Source: Pseudomonas graminis
GTDB lineage: Bacteria > Pseudomonadota > Gammaproteobacteria > Pseudomonadales > Pseudomonadaceae
Assembly (NCBI RefSeq): GCF_004364335.1
Contig: NZ_SOCR01000002.1
Location: 248,001 to 312,000, forward strand
DNA: 64,000 nucleotides
Direction of reading: 5' to 3'
Shown here: positions 57,478 to 64,000 of the stretch, in pieces
Layout of the letters: the number at the start of each line of letters is the position of its first letter
Numbering within the stretch: the first letter of the stretch is position 1
The notes under the pieces: model-generated
The model's input: only the letters and a program-made list of their open reading frames with translations
The model's database searches: none
Told to the model about the DNA's origin: nothing
Position numbers and translations under genes: made by a program

Positions 57478-57771
57478 AGGGCGTCTGCCTGGGGGCAGAC
57501 TGTTTCGCCTTCGGCGAGTTACTTGGAAAAGCACCCCAAGTAACCAAGGGTGCTTGCTCCTGGTTTGGCCCGACTTCGTCGGGTTCCCTCACTCCGACGA
57601 CACTCCGTGGGCCCGCGCCGAACGGACATCCCTGTCCTGACGGCGCTCTCGCGGCATCCATGCCGCTCGGCCCACTGCGCGTCGTCTGCGTTCAGCCTGC
57701 ACCGAAGTCGCGTTTTGTGGTGTTTGAGCTTTCTGCGTATGAAGATCAAGAGCAGATCAAGAGCAGATCAA
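57478..57771 (+). repeat. Multi-hairpin repeat element, copy 3
   Basis: Same orientation as copy 1. The first stem is GTCTGCC-TGGG-GGCAGAC (57483-57500). The next is GTTACTTGG...CCAAGTAAC (57518-57544). The GCGGCATCCATGCCGC stem (57651-57666) swaps a C-G pair relative to copy 1. A CCCGAC-TTC-GTCGGG hairpin and terminal AGATCAAGAGC repeats are also present. It begins just after mtlZ, whose transcript could read into it. Confidence 0.9.
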
Positions 57772-57772
57772 C

Positions 57773-58138
57773 GGCTTCCCGGCTAAAGCCGGTCCCACTA
57801 AAGCCCCGCGTCACTTCCCCAGGCCTGAATGCGCGTCGTCTGCGGGACGCGGAGCGTCGGGGGCGGTGTTAACACGCGGAGCGTGGGAACGATCAGGATC
57901 GGCAAACGCATTTGCGGCCTGCGTGTTCGGGGAATGTCCTTCAGCCTGATGAATATCCCCTGTAGGAGCGCGCTTGCCCGCGAATGCGGTGGGTCAGCTG
58001 CATATCTGTGGCTGACAGGACGCCATCGCGGGCAAGCGCGCTCCTACACTGAATGTGCATGCGGTCAGTAAGACCGGCTTCTGATCAGAAATGAGGGTGC
58101 GGCAACCCCGACCGTAGGACCGGCTTTAGCCGGGAAGC
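57773..58138. repeat. REP cluster between element copies 3 and 4
   Basis: REP-A lies at 57773-57799, a REP-C doublet at 57961-58049, and REP-A at 58112-58138. A small imperfect palindrome, ACGCGGAGCGTGGGAACGATC, is near 57872-57892. No gene is seen. Confidence 0.85.
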
Positions 58139-58140
58139 CT

Positions 58141-58440
58141 TTGATCTGCATTTGCTTCGCTTTTGATCTTCCTACGCAGTAAGTCCAGACACCGCCAATC
58201 GCGACTTTGGTGCAGGCTGAACGGAGGTCTCGCGGAGTGGGCCGAGCCGCATGGATGCGGCGAGAGCGCCGTCAGGACATGGGTGTCCGTTCGGCGCGGG
58301 CCCACGGAGCGGGACCGGAGTGAAGGAACCCTGACGAAGGAAGGGCCCAACCGAGAGCAGGCACTTTTGCTTACTTTTGGTGCTTTTCAAAAGTAAGTCG
58401 CCGAAGGCGAAATGTCTGCCCTTAGGCAGACGCCCTTGAT
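58141..58440 (-). repeat. Multi-hairpin repeat element, copy 4 (inverted)
   Basis: Reverse-complement copy facing copy 3. The stem at 58370-58397 reads CTTACTTTTG...CAAAAGTAAG on the plus strand, so the closing G-C pair of the other copies is exchanged for C-G on both sides. It ends GTCTGCC-CTTA-GGCAGAC (58414-58431), 24 bases from the stop of the neighbouring minus-strand gene. Confidence 0.9.
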
Positions 58441-58454
58441 CTAAACAAAAACAA

Positions 58455-59069
58455 TCAAGCCATCTCCGCCTTGGCCATGGCGATCCTGGTCTTCACCTCC
58501 TGCTCAGCGACCTGCTGATCCATCTTCTGCTTCTGCAGCTCCGTCACCTGCTTGTCCACCGCCGCCTGCTCGTCCGGACTCATGGCGTCGTATTCCGCCT
58601 TGCTGACGCCCGTCAACCGCTGCCGCACCTTCTCCGCGTCGGTCTGGTTCATGTAGGACAGAAACTGATCCTTCACCGAACCCGAGCCATCAGAACCCGC
58701 TGCGCCATCATTGGCCGCCAGTTCATCGGAGACGCCCTTGCTGACGCTGTCAGAGGACGCAACCTGCTTGTCAGCGCTGGACACAAACGCCGCAGCCGCA
58801 GCCGCCTTGTCATCATCCGTCACCGACGACGCCGTGTTGGCCGCCGCGGCCTTCAGGTTCACCATCATTTTGGCAAACGACTCGTCATAGCCCTGCTTGC
58901 CGTCATTACTGCTTTGCGTCGCGCCTTCACCATTGCTCGCAATCGCCGCCACGGGTGTGGCAGCGCCGGCCATGGCGCTGGTGTAGGCATCCGTGTCCGC
59001 CGTGGCGTAGTGCGTATGGCTTACGGCCTTCGACACGAACTGCTGGATGGCACTGTTGCCGATTAACAT
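58455..59069 (-). CDS. Unrecognised Ala/Ser/Asp-rich protein, 204 residues
   Basis: I do not recognise a family. The ATG at 59069 follows a perfect AGGAGGTG six bases upstream, so expression is probably efficient. The product has no Cys or Trp, few Pro, and is hydrophilic and acidic. The N-terminus (MLIGNSAIQQFVSKAVSHTH) has no signal peptide or membrane segment. An Ala-rich middle includes AAAAAA (about 89-94), and the C-terminal ~50 residues are Lys/Gln/Glu-rich and probably form a coiled coil. This composition recalls secreted or structural helper proteins, but no function is assigned. Repeat copy 4 lies just downstream. Confidence 0.75.
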   Translation of the reverse strand: MLIGNSAIQQFVSKAVSHTHYATADTDAYTSAMAGAATPVAAIASNGEGATQSSNDGKQGYDESFAKMMVNLKAAAANTASSVTDDDKAAAAAAFVSSADKQVASSDSVSKGVSDELAANDGAAGSDGSGSVKDQFLSYMNQTDAEKVRQRLTGVSKAEYDAMSPDEQAAVDKQVTELQKQKMDQQVAEQEVKTRIAMAKAEMA

Positions 59070-59288
59070 CTTTCACCTCCTGTTCAGGTTGTCCGATGTA
59101 CCCCGACAGCAGCAAAACCGATGCCACACCGCCTGATCCACCTGAAAGGCCCGCCGCTACGGGCCTGCACACCACCCGTCAAGCCGGAACTGGCCGCAAC
59201 AATCGACAATGTTTGCCGTCTGCGGCAGGTTCTCGCCGCCGGTTGCCGTACTGGCCAGTGCACCGCTGACAACTTGGGGGCAGCCGCC

Positions 59289-60317
59289 CTATTTGAGAAA
59301 CGCCTTCACCGCCTCATTCACCTTGTCCGCCTCACACGCCGGCGCCATGTGCCCGCAATCGCTGTTGAGCACCAGCAACTGCGCGCGCTTTTGAGCGGCC
59401 AGCGCCTTGGAAGGTGCCGGGTCCACCATGCGGTCCTGCTCGGAGGTGATGATGAGCAGCCGAGCCTTGATTTTCCCGGCCAGCACGGCCATGTCGCCGT
59501 GACGCAGAAGGTCGAAAGACGTCATCGCCTGCAATTGCCGGTACCAGTCGACCGTGCTGAACGGCTGCCCACCTGTTGAGGCAGGAACATTGCCGCCAGG
59601 CGCAGGCCTGTTCCCGGCCGGCTTGGCTGCAGCACGCTCCGGTGTCCATAGATAACCGTTATGTACCGCCGTGAGCTGTTTGAAAGCCGTGCCCGGCGCA
59701 TAGTTGCCGTCGTTCCAGCCGGGCGCGCGCTCGATGGCGGCGAGTTCTGCGTTCCATGCCTGCAGGTCGCGTTCGGTCGGATGTGGCGTGCCGACGATGG
59801 TCACCACCTTGCTGGCGAAGTCCGAGTACATCACCGCCCACTGCAAGGCCTGCATGCCCCCCATGGAAATGCCGACGATGGCGTGGGCGTGATCGATGCC
59901 CAAGTACATGGCGAGCAAGCGATGCTGCGCCTTGACCATGTCGCGAATGCCGAACTGCGGGAATTTCAGGCGTGGCGCGCTGGTGCTGTTGGACGGAGAG
60001 CAAGACACGCCGTTGCCGATGGCGTCCATCGCCACCACGTACCAGCGATTGGTGTCGACCAACTTGCCGGGGCCGATCATGTCGCCCTGATCAGACGTCC
60101 GTCCGGCCAGCCAGGTGGTCACCAGCACGACGTTATTGCGGTCTTCTGCCAAGGTGCCGTAAGTGCGATAACCCAAGTCGCAGCGCGTGATCTTGCCGCC
60201 GGTCATGTTCAACGAGCCAATGTTCACCCGTTGCTGCTCTGCCGCCTGGCAGATGCCCACACTCATCATGACCAGCAACGCACACAGCGTCCGGTCCGCG
60301 TAATGACGCAGTTTCAT
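59289..60317 (-). CDS. Secreted MetX-like alpha/beta hydrolase
   Basis: A 342-residue alpha/beta-hydrolase resembling homoserine O-acetyltransferase (MetX) but with an N-terminal signal peptide (MKLRHYADRTLCALLVMMSV, cleavage near CQA|AEQ). The nucleophile Ser is in IVGISMGGMQALQW, the acid Asp in LIITSEQDRMVDP and the His in LNSDCGHMAP. Export argues against methionine synthesis; a periplasmic esterase or acyltransferase is more likely. GAGG lies near the ATG at 60317, so the upstream extension is rejected. Confidence 0.85.
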   Translation of the reverse strand: MKLRHYADRTLCALLVMMSVGICQAAEQQRVNIGSLNMTGGKITRCDLGYRTYGTLAEDRNNVVLVTTWLAGRTSDQGDMIGPGKLVDTNRWYVVAMDAIGNGVSCSPSNSTSAPRLKFPQFGIRDMVKAQHRLLAMYLGIDHAHAIVGISMGGMQALQWAVMYSDFASKVVTIVGTPHPTERDLQAWNAELAAIERAPGWNDGNYAPGTAFKQLTAVHNGYLWTPERAAAKPAGNRPAPGGNVPASTGGQPFSTVDWYRQLQAMTSFDLLRHGDMAVLAGKIKARLLIITSEQDRMVDPAPSKALAAQKRAQLLVLNSDCGHMAPACEADKVNEAVKAFLK

Positions 60318-60638
60318 GGAGATCCTCAGTGATAAAGCCCGGCGTGATAGCGCCTGAAACGTTTGAGGCTTCGGAAAACCATGTATCAACACCATGCCGT
60401 CGCGCTGCGCCATCAGCGTAGACGGTTATGGCGCATGAGCGAGGCCGGTTCAGGACTATTTTTTCAGGCCTTTCAATAGCCTGAGTCATTTACGGTTCTG
60501 CGTCTCTTTTACCCTTGAAGGCGACAGATATCCGACTGAGGACTCCCCCTGCTTCACCGGCGATGGTAGCGTGCGGTGGTTTCTGATCGAATGATCAGAC
60601 ATTTCTCTCAACAAGCCTGCCAAGGAATGCCCCACCCA

Positions 60639-62378
60639 ATGGACTTTTCGCTCAAACACCTCGCCGCCGCCACCTTGATGTTCGCCGGTGTTTCCGCCTT
60701 CGCCCCGGCTGCCTTCGCCAACCTTACCGCGCAACAGAGCAGCACGATGGTCGGCAGTTTCAAAGAAAACGCCGTCACTGATTTCCGCCAGTTCCTCAAG
60801 ACCGTCAGCACCACCGACGTGGTCAAGGCGGCGGGCATCGAGCCGGCCATCAGCGCCTTCCTCGCCAACAAAAAGCTGTCCGCCGACGAGCAGAACGACA
60901 TCCATCGCCTGCTTGGGGTTTATGCGCGGGTGAAATACGGCAGCGCCGCCACCGAAACCCTGCGCGAGCTGGTCGCCATTCCTACCTTCCAGACCGAAGG
61001 CGTCGCCCAGCACGACAACCCGGCGTTCATCAAGATTGCCGAGAAAATCAAAACCCTCGCCCAGTCGTTCAACCTGACTTTCCGCAACATCGACAACCGC
61101 GTCTATGAAGTGTCCCTTGAGGGCTCAAGCCCTGAGGTAGTGGGGATTCATGCCCACGCCGACGTCGTTCCGGTCACCCCGGAAAACTGGGTGCTGGCCG
61201 ATGGCACTCGCCTCGATCCGTTCAAGGTGACGCTGATCGGCGACCGCATGTACGGGCGCGGCACCGAGGATGACAAGAACGGCATCGTCGTCGCGCTGTA
61301 CGCCATGAAGGTGATCAAGGAAGAAAAGCTGCCCTTGGCGCGTAATTTCAAGCTGCTGATCGACACCACCGAAGAAACCTCCGGCGACGCCATTCCCTAT
61401 TACTTCGAACGCAACCCGACGCCGGCCTACAACCTGGCGCTCGACGGCAGCTACCCGGTGGTCATCGCGGAGAAGGGCTACGGCACGGTCATGGCCAGCT
61501 TCCCCCGTCGCACCGCCGAAGGCACTGGCGCGGAAATCACTTCGATGACCGGCGGCATGGCGACCAACCAGATCCCGTCGAAGTCAGTCGTGACGCTGGT
61601 CAGCGATCGCCCCGCTGAGCTGGCAGGCGAGCTGCAGAAGGCCGGCGCGGATTACGTTCAGCGCAACGGCGGCAACTTCAAGGTTGACGCAGAGGTGGCC
61701 GGCAAGGACGTCAAGCTGACGGTCACCGGCGTGTCGGCGCATTCCTCCGAGCCAGAATCGGGGGTCAACCCGGTGGCGCGGATGCTCGATTTCATCAACG
61801 GTCTGGATGGCAAAGTCGCGCTCAAGCACAACGCGATCACCGACGCCGCGCGCTACGCCGCTGACAACTGGGGGCTGGATTACCTGGGCAGCAAACTGGG
61901 CGTCGGTTTCAGCGATGAGTTCATGGGCCCGCTGACGGCCTCGCTGACCTACGTGGCAATGGACGACAAGGCCTTCAAGCTGGCGGTCAATCTGCGCGTG
62001 CCAAGGGGCAAGTCACCGGAAGCGCTGAAGGCGGACATCGCACGGAAGCTGACGGCCTGGACCGAGCAGAGCCACATCACGCCGGGCTTCGATTACTCGA
62101 TCGCCGAGCCGATGTACCGCAATCCCGAGGGCGAGTGGGTCAAGGCGCTGTTGGCCGTGGCCACCGAGAACCTGGGCATGGAGCACACGTTCGGCACGTC
62201 CGCCGGCGCCACATCCGTGCATGAGTTGCCCAACGGCGTGCAGTTCGGTCTGGCCAAACCCGACGTCAAATACACCGGTCACACCGACGCCGAGTTCAAG
62301 ACCACCGAGCAGTTCCTGCTGGACTTGCAGATCGTCACCGAGATGATGGGCCGCATCGGTCAACTGCCGAAACTCTGA
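60639..62378 (+). CDS. Exported M20-family dipeptidase
   Basis: A 579-residue zinc peptidase with a signal peptide (FSLKHLAAATLMFAGVSAFA, cleavage near AFA|NLT). The M20 domain shows GIHAHADVVPV (first metal ligand), GRGTEDDKNGIVVALYA (bridging Asp), DTTEETSGDAIPYYFER (catalytic Glu) and the late GTSAGATSVHELPNGVQFG (metal His). It probably cleaves dipeptides or small peptides in the periplasm. The ATG at 60639 is preferred over the one at 60627, which would sit directly against the AAGGA ribosome-binding site. Confidence 0.9.
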   Translation: MDFSLKHLAAATLMFAGVSAFAPAAFANLTAQQSSTMVGSFKENAVTDFRQFLKTVSTTDVVKAAGIEPAISAFLANKKLSADEQNDIHRLLGVYARVKYGSAATETLRELVAIPTFQTEGVAQHDNPAFIKIAEKIKTLAQSFNLTFRNIDNRVYEVSLEGSSPEVVGIHAHADVVPVTPENWVLADGTRLDPFKVTLIGDRMYGRGTEDDKNGIVVALYAMKVIKEEKLPLARNFKLLIDTTEETSGDAIPYYFERNPTPAYNLALDGSYPVVIAEKGYGTVMASFPRRTAEGTGAEITSMTGGMATNQIPSKSVVTLVSDRPAELAGELQKAGADYVQRNGGNFKVDAEVAGKDVKLTVTGVSAHSSEPESGVNPVARMLDFINGLDGKVALKHNAITDAARYAADNWGLDYLGSKLGVGFSDEFMGPLTASLTYVAMDDKAFKLAVNLRVPRGKSPEALKADIARKLTAWTEQSHITPGFDYSIAEPMYRNPEGEWVKALLAVATENLGMEHTFGTSAGATSVHELPNGVQFGLAKPDVKYTGHTDAEFKTTEQFLLDLQIVTEMMGRIGQLPKL

Positions 62379-62447
62379 CCGCCCTGCCCCGGGCCCGCTG
62401 CAATGGCGGGCCTGATTCGCGCCGCAGAATGTGCGGATTTCAGGCAC

Positions 62448-62753
62448 TCAGTTTTGAAGCTTCGAGCCTGACCGGCGCACGATCTTGATCGAGTGTTTGA
62501 GGTTGGGCTTGCGCGTCACACTGATCGCCCGTTGGGTAACCGTGTCGAGGGTGATGTTCCAGAAGCCGGTGCTCGGCACGACGATCTTCGCCGGGAAGCG
62601 ATCGAAGGCGCCGCCGTGATAGGTATGCCGACCGCCGTTCTTGAAACTGCGGAAGTTGGCGTCACTCATGAGGCGGATGTTGCAGGCGTTCGAGGATTCG
62701 ATCACCACGATGTCGCCTTCATTGAGGTGTTCGCGTTGATGGATGAATTTCAC
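62448..62753 (-). CDS. DUF1883 protein
   Basis: The 101-residue protein is one DUF1883 domain, with MKFIHQREHLNEGDIVVIES, CNIRLMSDANFRSFKNGGRHTYHGGAFDRFPAKI and a final basic region. A beta-sandwich fold is likely, but no activity is established. In some bacteria this domain is joined to TIR-like domains; here it stands alone. It is convergent with the peptidase gene, with a 69-base gap. Confidence 0.9.
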   Translation of the reverse strand: MKFIHQREHLNEGDIVVIESSNACNIRLMSDANFRSFKNGGRHTYHGGAFDRFPAKIVVPSTGFWNITLDTVTQRAISVTRKPNLKHSIKIVRRSGSKLQN

Positions 62754-62851
62754 GGGGATCCCACGGCTGTGTTGGAAACGGGCGCGAGAATATCACGGAG
62801 GACTGGCCCGGAAGGCACTGCTCGCATCACCGCCTGAGTTACAGACCCAAT

Positions 62852-62884
62852 AAAAAACCTCATGATCGCTCATGAGGTTTTTCT
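62852..62884 (-). terminator. Intrinsic terminator downstream of ahpF
   Basis: AAACCTCATGA (62855-62865) pairs with TCATGAGGTTT (62870-62880) around a TCGC loop. On the minus strand it is followed by TTTTTTA. It is about 230 bases after the ahpF stop, with REPs between. Confidence 0.88.
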
Positions 62885-62920
62885 GTTTCTGGCGCTTGGC
62901 TCAATGGTATGGCAACCGAG

Positions 62921-63085
62921 GCCTTCCCGGCTGAAGACGGTCCCACAAGTCGGCGTACACCCGATCCCACTGCATGCATGGAATGCTTTTTAGTGGGACC
63001 GGCTTTAGCCGGGAAGAGGCCAGTCTGTACACCATCATTTTTGCGATGTGGCTGCTGACGCCTTCCCGGCTAAAGCCGGTCCTGC
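62921..63085. repeat. Three REP-A units after ahpF
   Basis: REP-A units lie at 62921-62947, 62992-63017 and 63060-63085, alternating in direction, between the ahpF stop and its terminator. They would be part of the ahpF mRNA 3' end. Confidence 0.88.
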
Positions 63086-63112
63086 ACCAGCAACACAGCC
63101 AGTCTTACGGGA

Positions 63113-64000
63113 TCACGCCGGGGCGCTGGTGCGGATCAGGTGATCGAAGGCGCTGAGCGAGGCTTTGGCGCCCTCGCCGACCGCGATCACGATCTGCTTG
63201 TACGGCACGGTGGTCACGTCGCCGGCAGCGAAAATGCCCGGGATCGATGTCTCACCGCGTTGATCGATGATGATCTCGCCCCGTGGCGACAGCTCGACCG
63301 TGCCCTTGAGCCACTCGGTGTTCGGCAGCAGACCGATCTGCACGAAGATGCCTTCCAGCTCAACGGTGATTTCTTCACCGGTCAGACGGTTCTTGTAACG
63401 CAGGCCGTTGACCTTCTGGCCGTCGCCGGTCACTTCGCTGGTCAACGCGCTGGTCAGGACGGTCACGTTGGGCAGGCTGTGCAGCTTGCGTTGCAGGACC
63501 GCATCGGCGCGCAGGTTGGCGTCGAATTCCAGCAGGGTCACGTGGGACACGATACCCGCCAGGTCGATGGCCGCTTCCACACCGGAGTTACCGCCACCGA
63601 TCACCGCGACGCGCTTGCCTTTGAACAACGGACCGTCACAGTGCGGGCAGTACGCCACGCCCTTGTTGCGGTATTGCTGCTCGCCGGGGACGTTCATTTC
63701 GCGCCAGCGTGCGCCAGTCGCCAGAATCACCGTCTTGCTTTTCAGCACGCCGCCACTGGCGAATTTGACCTGGTGCAGCTCGCCGTTCTTGCCCGGAATC
63801 AACTGCTCGCCGCGCTGCAGGTTGATGACGTCCACTTCGTACTGCTTGACGTGCTCTTCCAGCGCAACCACCAGCTTCGGCCCTTCGGTGTGCTGCATCG
63901 AGATGAAGTTCTCGATCGCCATGGTGTCGAGCACCTGACCGCCGAAACGCTCGGCAGCCACGGCAGTGCGGATGCCTTTACGGGCGGAGTAGATCGCCGC
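63113..64000 (-). CDS. ahpF: Alkyl hydroperoxide reductase subunit F, C-terminal part (runs off right edge)
   Basis: AhpF is the flavoprotein that passes electrons from NADH to the peroxidase AhpC. The window contains roughly the last 295 residues, in frame through the right edge ([21 protein letters not shown]). Visible are the redox-active disulfide CPHC in [13 protein letters not shown], the pyridine-nucleotide-binding [19 protein letters not shown], and the C-terminal FAD motif [35 protein letters not shown]. The frame shows no internal defect. Any AhpC gene would lie outside the window. Confidence 0.96.
   Translation of the reverse strand, partial: AAIYSARKGIRTAVAAERFGGQVLDTMAIENFISMQHTEGPKLVVALEEHVKQYEVDVINLQRGEQLIPGKNGELHQVKFASGGVLKSKTVILATGARWREMNVPGEQQYRNKGVAYCPHCDGPLFKGKRVAVIGGGNSGVEAAIDLAGIVSHVTLLEFDANLRADAVLQRKLHSLPNVTVLTSALTSEVTGDGQKVNGLRYKNRLTGEEITVELEGIFVQIGLLPNTEWLKGTVELSPRGEIIIDQRGETSIPGIFAAGDVTTVPYKQIVIAVGEGAKASLSAFDHLIRTSAPA

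Overview
The window is a high-GC chromosomal segment from a Pseudomonas, most likely of the fluorescens/syringae group. This rests on gene content (a mannitol/arabitol mtl operon, a single-subunit CysI sulfite reductase, CobN/CobW/CbtAB cobalamin genes, a VgrG-linked type VI secretion island) and on three families of Pseudomonas-type REP palindromes in nearly every intergenic gap. No rRNA, tRNA, CRISPR, prophage or transposase gene was seen.

Layout. (1) 1-4.4 kb: cobalamin genes. cobW-cobN (minus) and cbtB-cbtA-cobE (plus) diverge, and each unit has its own cobalamin riboswitch. cobM follows behind a REP block. (2) 4.6-10.6 kb: nfuA, an acyltransferase-3 membrane protein, and metH, whose product uses cobalamin. 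(3) 10.8-20.6 kb: a minus-strand type VI secretion module, tssL-vgrG-tle5-immunity-immunity-PAAR-tssF, coupled by 1-4 base overlaps from vgrG to PAAR. It holds two core-type genes (tssL, tssF) with no other apparatus genes. (4) 21-32.6 kb: housekeeping and metabolic genes, including a 37-residue membrane protein, cysI-DUF934, sohB, a phosphatase/SCP2/phosphotransferase/SDR run, a Gfo/Idh oxidoreductase, a TSUP transporter, nudC and a crotonase. (5) 32.8-46.1 kb: a signalling block with a double-domain KaiC-like ATPase coupled to a hybrid histidine kinase, a single-domain receiver, a receiver-kinase/CheB/CheR set next to a 1169-residue CHASE3-GAF-kinase with three receivers, then another receiver coupled to a glycosyltransferase. 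(6) 46.1-47.7 kb: cobF and a tandem array of REP pairs. (7) 47.8-57.4 kb: mtlR and mtlEFGKDYZ, for polyol uptake and conversion to phosphorylated sugars. (8) 57.4-64 kb: repeats, an unrecognised Cys-free and Trp-free protein, a MetX-like secreted hydrolase, an exported M20 peptidase, a DUF1883 protein and the C-terminal part of ahpF.

The most unusual non-coding signal is an element of about 270-300 bp present four times, as two inverted pairs (about 36.9-38.0 kb and 57.5-58.4 kb). It is built of several short hairpins. Copies differ by paired changes that keep the stems, so the structure, not only the sequence, appears to be conserved. One copy borders an 18-unit pentanucleotide array. The most unusual coding feature is the Tle5 phospholipase island, with duplicated lipoprotein immunity genes that differ at their C-termini, carried with orphan TssL and TssF genes.
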